64,000 nucleotides of DNA from Actinomycetota bacterium (GTDB lineage: Bacteria > Actinomycetota > Acidimicrobiia > IMCC26256 > PALSA-610): assembly GCA_005773635.1 (NCBI GenBank), contig SXHN01000054.1:1-64000 (forward strand), written 5' to 3'. Under the pieces are notes generated by a model that did no database searches, was not told the DNA's origin, and saw only the letters and a list, made by a program, of their open reading frames with translations. Shown here piece by piece: positions 36,051 to 44,089 of the stretch. Both the position numbers and the translations under genes were made by a program. How positions within the stretch are numbered: position 1 is the first letter of the stretch; each line of letters begins with the position of its first letter.

Positions 36051-36845
36051 ATGGGCATTCTCGACGAAATTCTCGCCACGAAACGTGATGAGGTCACCGT
36101 GTTGCGTCACCCTGCGACTCGGAAGTTATTGCAGCGCACCGCGCTCGCGGCATCGCAACCTCGAGATTTTGCACAAAGCTTGCGCCACGAAGACGGTTCG
36201 TTAGCCGTCATTGCCGAGTGCAAACGCCGGTCCCCGAGTAAAGGGGAATTGTCGCCGGATCTCAACGCTGAGGTCACTGCACAGATGTACGAACGAGGGC
36301 TAGCGAGTGCCATGAGCGTGCTCACCGATGCACCGTACTTCGGCGGCAGCATTGAGGATTTGCAGTTGGCACGTGCGCATTGCGGGCTTCCAGTGCTGCG
36401 CAAAGACTTTGTTATCGATGAAATCCAGGTGTACGAAACCCGCGCGGTTGGTGCCGATGCCATGCTGTTGATCGTTGCTGCCCTTGACGATGCCGCATTG
36501 CACGACCTGCACACGCTAGGTCGAGAGCTAGGTCTTGGTGTGCTGGTCGAGACCCACGACGAATCCGAACTTGATCGAGCGTTGGCTTGCGGAGCCGAAG
36601 TTATTGGCGTCAATAGTCGAAGTTTGCAGACCTTCGGTGAAGACCTTTCGATTGCAGAAGCGTTGAGGAGTCTGATTCCTTCGGACTGTGTCGCCGTCGC
36701 AGAATCTGCAGTTCGCTCGATTGCCGACGCACAACGCATGGCTGATGCCGGATTCGATGCGGTCTTGGTGGGCGAAGCTTTCGTACGCAATGACCATCCG
36801 GAGTTGCTGTGCCGCGACATGGCAAGCTGCACGGTGCGGAGGTAA
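36051..36845 (+). CDS. trpC: Indole-3-glycerol-phosphate synthase
   Basis: A 264-residue (beta/alpha)8 barrel. MGILDEILATKRDEV is the family N-terminus, which fixes ATG 36051. Catalytic blocks: LAVIAECKRRSPSKGEL (catalytic Lys), MSVLTDAPYFGGS, PVLRKDFVIDEIQVYE (second Lys), GVLVETHDESEL (catalytic Glu), IGVNSRSLQTF and AVAESAVRS. Monofunctional: no TrpF fusion, and trpF follows 5 nt after the stop. Separated from trpE by about 5 kb. Confidence 0.95.
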   Translation: MGILDEILATKRDEVTVLRHPATRKLLQRTALAASQPRDFAQSLRHEDGSLAVIAECKRRSPSKGELSPDLNAEVTAQMYERGLASAMSVLTDAPYFGGSIEDLQLARAHCGLPVLRKDFVIDEIQVYETRAVGADAMLLIVAALDDAALHDLHTLGRELGLGVLVETHDESELDRALACGAEVIGVNSRSLQTFGEDLSIAEALRSLIPSDCVAVAESAVRSIADAQRMADAGFDAVLVGEAFVRNDHPELLCRDMASCTVRR

Positions 36846-36850
36846 CGAAC

Positions 36851-37567
36851 ATGTGGGTCAAAATTTGCGGCATCACCAATGAAGACGACGCGCTCTTGGC
36901 TACGGCCTTGGGAGCCGATGCGCTGGGTTTCGTCTTCGCACCGAGTCGTCGCCAAGTCGATCTCGACACGGTGCGTGACATTGTGAAGCGTCTTCCAAAC
37001 GAGATCGTGACCGTCGGAGTGTTTCGTAACGAACGCCCAGAGCGCGTGTCGGAAATCGTCAACAAGCTTGGCCTCCACGGCGCGCAGCTTCACGGACATG
37101 AACCGCTGCGCGAGGTGCGTTGGATCCGTCAACGGGTGCAGTTTGTGATCCAGGCCTTCGCAGCGGGCGACCCCACGATTCAAGCTGCTGCGAATGGCCC
37201 CGCCGACATTCTCCTGCTCGACGGTGTGAATCCAGGTGGCGGCAAGGTGTTCGATTGGCACCTCGCTGAAAGTGTGCCCGGCGGAGTGCGGCTCCTGCTC
37301 GCCGGAGGTCTCACGCACGACAATGTCGAGGATGCGATTCACAAGGTGAGGCCCTGGGGCGTCGACGTTTCTACTGGCGTAGAAGCTGGGCCCGGCCGTA
37401 AAGACCCTCGCAAGTTACGACTGTTCATTGAAGCTGCGAAAGCTACTGAGACCGAAGACGAATACGTGGAGCCACGTGCCACGCATCGGCCCGACGATGG
37501 CGCAGGCAGCAGCTTCGCCGACCTCGACGATGAACCCCGGCCCTTTAATTGGGAGATTGATTCGTAG
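36851..37567 (+). CDS. trpF: Phosphoribosylanthranilate isomerase
   Basis: A 238-residue protein. WVKICGITNEDDALLATALGADALGFVF holds the catalytic cysteine, VGVFRNE and GLHGAQLHGHE follow, LLLDG carries the catalytic aspartate, and LLLAGGLTHDNV and VDVSTGVEAGPGRKDPRKLRLFIEA close the barrel. After the barrel comes a charged tail of about 37 residues (EDEYVEPRATHRPDDGAGSS..., ending FNWEID S) not present in typical TrpF. The presence of trpF contrasts with many actinobacteria that use PriA for this step. Confidence 0.93.
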   Translation: MWVKICGITNEDDALLATALGADALGFVFAPSRRQVDLDTVRDIVKRLPNEIVTVGVFRNERPERVSEIVNKLGLHGAQLHGHEPLREVRWIRQRVQFVIQAFAAGDPTIQAAANGPADILLLDGVNPGGGKVFDWHLAESVPGGVRLLLAGGLTHDNVEDAIHKVRPWGVDVSTGVEAGPGRKDPRKLRLFIEAAKATETEDEYVEPRATHRPDDGAGSSFADLDDEPRPFNWEIDS

Positions 37568-37723
37568 CGGGTTCCGGCCTCGGTTTGGCCGCGGAGATCA
37601 CAAAATGCTCACAATGGCTGATGAGATCTTCATGCGGCGCTGATCTGATCACCACATGGTTCTTCGATAGTTCTGTTGTCGCCACACGACGACGAACTCA
37701 CCGATCCCACAAAGGAACCTGTC

Positions 37724-38245
37724 ATGTTGAAACGTCTCGTCACTACAACCATCCTCGGTGCAACCTTGGTATCAGGTACGACACTCGTCGGAACGACTGC
37801 TTCCGCGTCGCCTGCGTCAGCAACGCAATGCCCGTCGGGTACGTGGAATAGCCGGACCCTTGGTGTGCCAGCGGGTGCGAAACCAGGCATGAGCGGCGTC
37901 GCGGTGTTTCGCAAGACTGACAACGATGTATTTAGCCTGCGTATGAGCACCGCTCGACCGGGAGCTGTGTACGTCGGTTCGATTTCCGTCACCGAAGGTG
38001 CCATCAGCTACCGAGCGATTCGTACCGAACGCGGCGATGTGATCCGACAGGTCTCACCACACAAGATCGTTTTCAAGATGACGAACCGCGGTCATCTCGA
38101 CGGTCTCGACATCCGAGTGCCGTGCAGCGCGTCAGTGAAATTTGGCGTAACTGTCAACGGACACAGGGTTGCGCTGAACCGAATTGTGCTCGGGTCTGGC
38201 GAAACCCACCCGACGAGCAATCCGTTCACCGAGACCAAAGCCTGA
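37724..38245 (+). CDS. Secreted protein of unknown function
   Basis: A 173-residue protein with a clear Sec signal: MLKRLVTTTILGATLVSGTTLVG, cleavage likely after TTASASPASA. The mature part of about 140 residues is beta-rich (VYVGSISVTEGAISYRAI, HKIVFKMTNRGHLDGLDIRV, VKFGVTVNGHRVAL), with two cysteines (TQCPSG and VPCSAS) that could form a disulfide. No family recognised. AAAGGAAC 7 nt upstream of ATG 37724 is a good ribosome site. Lies between trpF and trpB and is followed by a strong hairpin. Confidence 0.7.
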   Translation: MLKRLVTTTILGATLVSGTTLVGTTASASPASATQCPSGTWNSRTLGVPAGAKPGMSGVAVFRKTDNDVFSLRMSTARPGAVYVGSISVTEGAISYRAIRTERGDVIRQVSPHKIVFKMTNRGHLDGLDIRVPCSASVKFGVTVNGHRVALNRIVLGSGETHPTSNPFTETKA

Positions 38246-38305
38246 ATTCCATACTCCAGTGGTTCCTGGCTCTTGGCTTCTGATCTAGGGCGACTGGGCC
38301 ACGAG

Positions 38306-38351
38306 ACAACGTTGCATGCCCCGGCTATTGCGCCGGGGCATGCAACGTTGT
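38306..38351 (+). terminator. Perfect 20-bp hairpin between the secreted-protein gene and trpB
   Basis: Left arm 38306-38325 (ACAACGTTGCATGCCCCGGC) is exactly complementary to right arm 38332-38351, with a 6-nt loop (TATTGC). No T-run follows in either direction. It is probably a terminator of the T-less actinobacterial type for the upstream gene. Its right edge is only 39 nt from the trpB ATG, so it must sit against, or inside, the trpB promoter region. Confidence 0.7.
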
Positions 38352-38357
38352 GGTCGG

Positions 38358-38363
38358 TAGAGT
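38358..38363 (+). promoter_or_regulatory. Possible -10 (TAGAGT) for trpB-trpA
   Basis: TAGAGT lies 6 nt after the hairpin and 27 nt before ATG 38391. It would give a short leader that includes the GAGGGA ribosome site. The -35 region would fall inside the right arm of the hairpin. Confidence 0.3.
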
Positions 38364-38390
38364 GTCGCCTTCGCTACTGAGGGAATTGTG

Positions 38391-39629
38391 ATGAACGCTC
38401 CATCTCGCGGCACTGCCGTAGAACTCGATCCTCCAGGACCTGAACCAACGACCGACGGTCGCTTTGGTGATTTTGGGGGTCGCTACGTGCCGGAATCGAT
38501 CATTCCGGCGCTTGAAGAGCTTGAGTCGGCGTTTCGTACCTCGTGGCATGACGATGAATTTCGACTGCAATACGCCACGCTGCTGAGTGAATACGCCGGA
38601 CGTCCAACGCCGGTTACCGAGTGCCACCGCCTGTCGGATCGGCTGGGCGTGCGAGTTCTGTTGAAGCGAGAAGATCTGACCCATACCGGATCGCACAAAA
38701 TCAACAACGTGTTGGGTCAGGCTCTGCTCACTCGGCGTATGGGGAAACAGCGCGTCATTGCTGAAACCGGCGCCGGTCAACATGGTGTCGCGACTGCGAC
38801 CGCAGCAGCACTCTTCGGGCTTGATTGCACGGTTTACATGGGTGCGGTCGACGTTGAACGACAAGCTCTCAATGTTTGGCGAATGAAGTTGTTGGGCGCT
38901 GAGGTCGTGCCGGTCACGAGCGGCAGCGCAACGCTCAAGGACGCCGTGAATGATGCAATGCGTGAGTGGGTTGCCTCCGTCGAAACCACGCACTACTGCT
39001 TGGGCTCGGTCATGGGGCCGCATCCGTTTCCCTGGTTGGTCCGTGAATTTCAACGGGTGGTCGGCGACGAGGCCCGCAAACAATGTCGCGCAATTCTCAA
39101 CGGCAAAGATCCCCAGTACGTGGTTGCCTGCATTGGCGGGGGATCGAACGCGATGGGCACCTTCGCCGGGTTCGTGACCCAGTGCCCCGATTCAGTGTTG
39201 ATCGGTGTCGAAGCGGGTGGTCTCGGTCTCGAATCGGGCCACCACGGGGCTGCGGTGAATCGGGGCGTGCCCGGCATCGTGCACGGTATGCGTAGCTTGT
39301 TTCTTCAAGATGAGCACGGCCAGGTAGTGGAAGCGACGTCGATTAGCGCAGGGCTCGATTATCCCGGGATCGGCCCGGAACATGCGCACCTCGCGGAGCT
39401 CGGTATGGCGCGGTACGAATACGCCACCGACGATGAAGCGGTCGCCGGTTTTCAACTACTCGCCGAAACCGAAGGCATCGTGCCGGCACTGGAGCCGGCG
39501 CACGCGATTGGATGGCTCGCACGTGAGGCCGGACGATCGATTCCGAGCGGGTCGACGGTGTTATTGACGCTGTCGGGACGCGGCGACAAAGACGCGGCCC
39601 AGCTGATGGACCGGCTGGGGGAACTATGA
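38391..39629 (+). CDS. trpB: Tryptophan synthase beta chain
   Basis: A 412-residue PLP enzyme condensing indole and serine. FGDFGGRYVPESIIPALEELE is the TrpB N-terminus, the PLP lysine is K103 in REDLTHTGSHKINNVLGQALL, AETGAGQHGVATAT holds the catalytic glutamate, CIGGGSNAMGTFAGF is the phosphate-binding loop, and LLTLSGRGDKD the C-terminus. ATG 38391 follows GAGGGAATTGTG. A standard TrpB1 type, coupled to trpA by a 4-nt overlap. Confidence 0.96.
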   Translation: MNAPSRGTAVELDPPGPEPTTDGRFGDFGGRYVPESIIPALEELESAFRTSWHDDEFRLQYATLLSEYAGRPTPVTECHRLSDRLGVRVLLKREDLTHTGSHKINNVLGQALLTRRMGKQRVIAETGAGQHGVATATAAALFGLDCTVYMGAVDVERQALNVWRMKLLGAEVVPVTSGSATLKDAVNDAMREWVASVETTHYCLGSVMGPHPFPWLVREFQRVVGDEARKQCRAILNGKDPQYVVACIGGGSNAMGTFAGFVTQCPDSVLIGVEAGGLGLESGHHGAAVNRGVPGIVHGMRSLFLQDEHGQVVEATSISAGLDYPGIGPEHAHLAELGMARYEYATDDEAVAGFQLLAETEGIVPALEPAHAIGWLAREAGRSIPSGSTVLLTLSGRGDKDAAQLMDRLGEL

Positions 39630-40408
39630 CAGTCCACCTCGAAGCCCACTTGCGGGCGCAGCGCGCCACTGGGCGCAAGCTCTTGGTTCCCTACGTCACG
39701 GGTGGTCTTGGTAAAGATTGGATCGATGTGGTGCGCGCCTGCGCTGCCAATGGAGCCGATGCTGTAGAAATCGGGATTCCGTTCTCGGATCCGATGATGG
39801 ACGGCAAGACAATCCAAGAGGCGTCGCAACGCGCCCTCGACCTCGGCGCGACGCCGGAGAGCGTCATCAGCCAGGCCGCGGATATCGACGTGGGAATTCC
39901 GCTCGCCGTGATGACCTACTACAACCTTGTGTATCGCATGGGCCATGATCGTTTCGCAGCGTCGCTGGAAGCCAGTGGTATTTCTGGGTGCATTCTGCCG
40001 GATCTACCCCTCGATGAACTGCAGCGAGGTGGCTTTGATACAGCCGCCGCGGAACACAACGTCGAGTGCGTGCTCCTCGCGTCGCCCACCACCACCGACG
40101 CTCGGCTGCTCGATATTTGCCGGAGTGCGCGGGGGTTTGTTTATGGCGTTTCCTTGATGGGTATCACCGGCGAGCGCACCTCGTTGGCGGGCAGCGCCAA
40201 GATCATGGGGGAGCGGATGAAGGCCGTCACGGATCGCCCTGCGTTGCTTGGTGTCGGGATTTCGACTCCCGAGCAGGCCCATGAGGCTGCGCAGTACGCC
40301 GACGGCGTCATTGTTGGTTCGGCGTTGGTGCGCCGGTTGCTGCAGTCGGGCGGCCCCGATGAGGCTGGCGCCTTCGTTGCTGAACTTCGGGCCGCGCTCG
40401 ACGCGTGA
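39626..40408 (+). CDS. trpA: Tryptophan synthase alpha chain
   Basis: A 260-residue (beta/alpha)8 barrel that splits indole-3-glycerol phosphate. Catalytic E48 and D59 lie in ADAVEIGIPFSDPMMDG. VMTYYNLVYRMG, GCILPDLPLDE, FVYGVSLMGITGERTSL and PALLGVGISTPEQA are family blocks. ATGA overlap with trpB. A gap of 114 nt separates it from motA. Confidence 0.95.
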   Translation: MTVHLEAHLRAQRATGRKLLVPYVTGGLGKDWIDVVRACAANGADAVEIGIPFSDPMMDGKTIQEASQRALDLGATPESVISQAADIDVGIPLAVMTYYNLVYRMGHDRFAASLEASGISGCILPDLPLDELQRGGFDTAAAEHNVECVLLASPTTTDARLLDICRSARGFVYGVSLMGITGERTSLAGSAKIMGERMKAVTDRPALLGVGISTPEQAHEAAQYADGVIVGSALVRRLLQSGGPDEAGAFVAELRAALDA

Positions 40409-40522
40409 GTCCCCACAGTTAGGGCACGCCTCGCAGATATCGGTGCGAATCTCATCTCCAGGTGATCCGTTTGGGTGTCGATACCACTCACGGCGGTAAT
40501 CCCACACGGAGGCGGGAACAAG

Positions 40523-41296
40523 ATGGAAAAAGGAACGATGGTCGGCCTTGCAATGGCCGTGGTGGGGGTCTTTGTCGGCGCTGTGCTCAAGGGCGCCGAC
40601 GTCGTGATGCTCTTTACCAACGTGCCGGCCATTCTGATTGTGTTCGTGGCAGGCCTAGGCGCTGCGATTATGTCGCACCCATTTGGCGAGACCCAGAACG
40701 TGGGGAAGTACTTCTCTATCGCGATGAAGGGCATTCCCGAACACAACACGCAACAGACGATTGACACCATCGTTGATCTCACGAACCGTGCCCGCGCTGA
40801 AGGCCTCCTCGCGCTCGAAGAAGCCGCGAAGACCATTGATGACCCCTTCTTGAAAAAGGGCTTGCAACTCGCGGTGGATGGCACCGATCATGACGCGCTG
40901 AAAAAGACGCTACGCGCCGAAATCACCCAAATGAAAGAACGACACAAAGCGGGTCAGGCCTTCTTCACCAACGCAGGCGTGTTCGCACCGACTTTCGGAA
41001 TTATTGGTGCTGTGTTCGGTCTGATGGCCACAATGAGCCACCTCGATGATCCTGCATTGATCGGTCACGGTATTACCGCGGCATTCGTTGCCACGTTCTG
41101 GGGTGTGTTCTTGGCGAACGCCATCTACTTGCCGTTTGCGAACAAACTCAAGCGTTTCGACGTGTATGAAGTAGCGCACATGGAGCTTGTGATGGAGGGG
41201 ATCATGGCGATCCAAGCGGGCACGAGCCCTCGGGTCGTCGAGGAAATCTTGAGCGCCCACATTCCGCCGTCGGCCCGTGTTGACAAGGCTGCCTAG
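40523..41296 (+). CDS. motA: Flagellar motor stator protein MotA
   Basis: A 257-residue stator subunit with about four membrane segments: MVGLAMAVVGVFVGAVLKG, AILIVFVAGLGAAIMSHPF, AFFTNAGVFAPTFGIIGAVFGLMATMS and GITAAFVATFWGVFLANAIYLPFANKLK. The cytoplasmic loop contains ALEEAAKTIDDPFLKKGLQLAVDGTD and the conserved PTFGIIGAV. ATG 40523 follows CGGAGGCGGGAACAAG, a strong ribosome site. No other flagellar gene is in the window. It precedes motB by 2 nt. Confidence 0.9.
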   Translation: MEKGTMVGLAMAVVGVFVGAVLKGADVVMLFTNVPAILIVFVAGLGAAIMSHPFGETQNVGKYFSIAMKGIPEHNTQQTIDTIVDLTNRARAEGLLALEEAAKTIDDPFLKKGLQLAVDGTDHDALKKTLRAEITQMKERHKAGQAFFTNAGVFAPTFGIIGAVFGLMATMSHLDDPALIGHGITAAFVATFWGVFLANAIYLPFANKLKRFDVYEVAHMELVMEGIMAIQAGTSPRVVEEILSAHIPPSARVDKAA

Positions 41297-41298
41297 CG

Positions 41299-42234
41299 AT
41301 GAGCCACGACGCCGACGATGAACCGCATGAAGAACATGAAGAACACGTCAACCACGAGGCTTGGGTTATCCCGTACGCCGACTTGTTGACACTGCTCATG
41401 GCTATGTTCATTGCGCTGTTCGCGATGTCTTCGGTGGATCAAGCTAAGTTCAAAAAGGTTGCTCTTGGCTTCAACGATGCGCTTGGCGGCGAGAAGTTGA
41501 CGAGCGGTGTATTCGCTGGATCAAAAGCAGACTCCGTCAACGGCGGCAATGGGAAAGGCGGATCCAGCAACGACTTGCAAGAAGGAAAGGAACGGGGCAC
41601 AGAGTTCTTCGAAAAGATTGCCGACCAACAAGTCGCACTTGAGCAGCGTAAAAATGCGGAGCAGGACACGCTTGAGGAGGTCAAAGACCTCATTGAGGGT
41701 GAGGCCGCGAAGGCTGGTCTCTCCGACAAGCTGACGTTTGAGTTGCAGGAACGCGGACTTGTTGTGCGCGTACTTACCGACAAGTTGGTGTTTCGTTCCG
41801 GTGATGCAACGCTTCAGGCCCAAGGCCGAGAGCTATTGCAACTTGTGGGCGCGGTATTGAAGGATCTCGAAAACCCGCTCTACATCGAAGGTCACACAGA
41901 CACTGATCCCGTCGGCCCAAACTCGGTCTTCAAATCAAACTGGGGGTTGTCGACGGCTCGGGCCGAAGAGGTGCTGTTGTTTCTCCGCGATGTCAGCGGC
42001 ATCGACCAGGGACGTTTACGACCGACCGGCTGGTCGGATACCCACCCAATCGCAAGCAACGATACCGAAGCCGGCAAAGCCACCAACCGACGAGTCGAAA
42101 TCGTCGTGCAATCCTTGATCATTGATCAACTCTTAGCGGAGAACGACCTCGGCACGAAATCACTGCCCAAATCTGATCCCGCAAAACCCAACCTCGACGA
42201 GATCGAAAAGCCGGGAGACATCGCACCCCACTAG
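41299..42234 (+). CDS. motB: Flagellar motor stator protein MotB (OmpA-like)
   Basis: A 311-residue protein. After a charged N-terminus, the plug/TM segment WVIPYADLLTLLMAMFIALFAMSS carries the proton-binding aspartate (YAD). The periplasmic part ends in an OmpA/peptidoglycan-binding domain: LYIEGHTDTDPVGPNSVFKSNWGLSTARAEEVLLFL, RLRPTGWSDTHPIASNDTEAGKATNRRVEIVV, with the D and R that bind diaminopimelate. Together with MotA it forms the proton-driven stator. A long Gly/Lys/Glu-rich linker (about 70-140) follows the TM. Confidence 0.9.
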   Translation: MSHDADDEPHEEHEEHVNHEAWVIPYADLLTLLMAMFIALFAMSSVDQAKFKKVALGFNDALGGEKLTSGVFAGSKADSVNGGNGKGGSSNDLQEGKERGTEFFEKIADQQVALEQRKNAEQDTLEEVKDLIEGEAAKAGLSDKLTFELQERGLVVRVLTDKLVFRSGDATLQAQGRELLQLVGAVLKDLENPLYIEGHTDTDPVGPNSVFKSNWGLSTARAEEVLLFLRDVSGIDQGRLRPTGWSDTHPIASNDTEAGKATNRRVEIVVQSLIIDQLLAENDLGTKSLPKSDPAKPNLDEIEKPGDIAPH

Positions 42235-42282
42235 ATGAGTTGAGGATGGGCGCATCTCCTCTAGATTCATTGGGATGCACGC

Positions 42283-44088
42283 ATGCCCTCGCAATCCACG
42301 GCGGAGGAATCCGAGACCGTGACGCCGGGGCAAACGAGGCGTTGGTGCATGCCCGTGGTGCTTGGCCTGCTACTGCTTCCGGTGGCGGTTGTCATTGTGC
42401 GCCTTATTGGCCGTGATCATCCCGCAATGAACGGCGACGACGCACTGATCGAACTTCGCACCCGGGACGTGTTCACTCGCAATACTCCATTGTTGGGGAG
42501 CTATCAGCGGTACGGCTGGAATCAAGCAGGCCCGCTGTATTTTTATCTCCTAGCGATTCCGTATCGTCTCTTCGGGCAGTCATTCACGACGATTCAAATC
42601 AGTGTTGTGGTGATGAATTGCGCCGCGGCAATCGCGACGATTCTGATTATGCGCCGGCTGCACGGCGACGCTGCGGCCGCCGTGGCTGCCGCGCTGATCG
42701 CGGTCGCTTTCCACGCGCTGTCAATGCGCACGTTGACGGATCCGTGGGAGCCCAGCATTTCTGTCATGCTGTTGGTGATGCTCGCTGTGGTTGCCTACGA
42801 GGCATCCACTGGCAACGTGCGGAGTTGGTTCGCCACAGTGCTGGTCGCGTCCCTGCTGGCGCAGGCGTACGCATCAGTGACGACCATTGCGATCGCGCTT
42901 GCCGTTATTGGAATAGCGATAGGCATCGTTCGTCTGCGACGAACTGAGGTTGCGCAGTCGATCGCGAAGCCGGTCTTAGCGCTTGTAGCGCTCGCAATAC
43001 TGCTGTGGTCGCCGTCGATCATCGAACAGCTCTCGAATTCGCCTGGAAACGTGCGAGCCGCGTTGTCGTATTTCGGTGAGAACCGTGAAACCCTGGGTGG
43101 CCGCGATGCGCTCGGTGCGCTGCGAATTGAGAGCGGCCTGCATGCTCCGTGGATTACAAACTCGGTTCCGAAGGAAACATTTTCGCCATTCGTCGATGTC
43201 GGAGCTGGCCCGGTATTGCCAATCGCATTCATCCTGTTTGCAGTTGCGGGTGTCGTTGCGTGGCGTCGTCGCGAGTGGTTGGCTTTACAGCTCGTCACGC
43301 TCGTCGCAGCGTTTGGCATCGTCGGATTACTGTCGCTGCGTACTTTGACGCGACCGTTCTTCGTGTGGATCCTCATGCCCTATCGAGCATTTGGGCTCTT
43401 GCTGTGGCTCGCGTCGTTCGTTGTGCTGTTCGCGACCGTACCGAGGGCAAGAAATCTTGGTTGTGCGGTGGCGATAGCGGTGCTCGTTGGCGTCGGTGCG
43501 CTTTCTACGGCGGATGCAGCCCGGGCGCACCTCGGAGCGGATAGCGGCCCGGCGGCGTTTGACGCTGCGGCGGCGCGCGTGTCCGCGGAATTACGGGCTC
43601 TCGATGCTCCGATCCTGGTGAGGTCGGAAGTCGGTGGTCAGTTGTTGACGCCCTCGGGTTACGCCCGTGACGAGACCGCCGTGGCGTTGTTGTTGAACGG
43701 CGTTGCGGTGGTCGTGGACGTTGACTCGCGGAATCGTTTCGGGCCGCAGCGTGCGCATCCGGAGCTCGCACAGTACGAACTTCGATTAATGAACCACAAG
43801 GATCCGATGCCAAAGGGGTTTCGTGAGCTCACGGTCGTCGATCCACTTGGGTCCACTCGTGGCGACCGTGAAGGGTTGGCGCAGTCGGTGACACGTCGGT
43901 GTGTTCTCGCCAACGGCACGCAGCCGCCACCGAGCGAGGACGCTTCGGCGAGCCTGCGGTGGTTAGAGAATTGTTCGCAGCGCGACGGCGAAGCCAAGCG
44001 ACAGATCGGCGTCCTGCTTGACGACTTTGAGGATCTCCCTCGGATCAGCTTCCGACTCGGCGCGATCGCCGCGACCGGTGGATTGTGA
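42283..44088 (+). CDS. Polytopic membrane protein, GT-C glycosyltransferase-like
   Basis: A 601-residue protein with roughly 10-11 membrane segments in the first 400 residues. After TM1 (VVLGLLLLPVAVVIVRLIG) the first extracytoplasmic loop reads HPAMNGDDALIELRTRDVFTRNTPLLGSYQRYGWNQAGPLYFYLLAIPYRLFG. An acidic pair in this loop (GDD) is the hallmark of GT-C glycosyltransferases that use polyprenyl-phosphate sugars. The C-terminal 150 residues are a soluble extracytoplasmic domain. The donor and acceptor are unknown, but the neighbouring rhamnose genes fit envelope glycosylation. ATG 42283 lies 15 nt after a TAGATT hexamer. It is convergent with rmlD, with 1 nt between the stops. Confidence 0.65.
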   Translation: MPSQSTAEESETVTPGQTRRWCMPVVLGLLLLPVAVVIVRLIGRDHPAMNGDDALIELRTRDVFTRNTPLLGSYQRYGWNQAGPLYFYLLAIPYRLFGQSFTTIQISVVVMNCAAAIATILIMRRLHGDAAAAVAAALIAVAFHALSMRTLTDPWEPSISVMLLVMLAVVAYEASTGNVRSWFATVLVASLLAQAYASVTTIAIALAVIGIAIGIVRLRRTEVAQSIAKPVLALVALAILLWSPSIIEQLSNSPGNVRAALSYFGENRETLGGRDALGALRIESGLHAPWITNSVPKETFSPFVDVGAGPVLPIAFILFAVAGVVAWRRREWLALQLVTLVAAFGIVGLLSLRTLTRPFFVWILMPYRAFGLLLWLASFVVLFATVPRARNLGCAVAIAVLVGVGALSTADAARAHLGADSGPAAFDAAAARVSAELRALDAPILVRSEVGGQLLTPSGYARDETAVALLLNGVAVVVDVDSRNRFGPQRAHPELAQYELRLMNHKDPMPKGFRELTVVDPLGSTRGDREGLAQSVTRRCVLANGTQPPPSEDASASLRWLENCSQRDGEAKRQIGVLLDDFEDLPRISFRLGAIAATGGL

Positions 44089-44089
44089 G

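Noticed and set aside
36107-37342. Minus-strand open frame of 411 codons
   Set aside because: It is exactly antisense to trpC and trpF, which are certain; the peptide is low-complexity Ser/Ala/Arg-rich.
40004-40507. Minus-strand frame of 167 codons over the trpA 3' end
   Set aside because: Antisense to trpA for most of its length; only the part in the gap looks protein-like and is listed as a weak finding.
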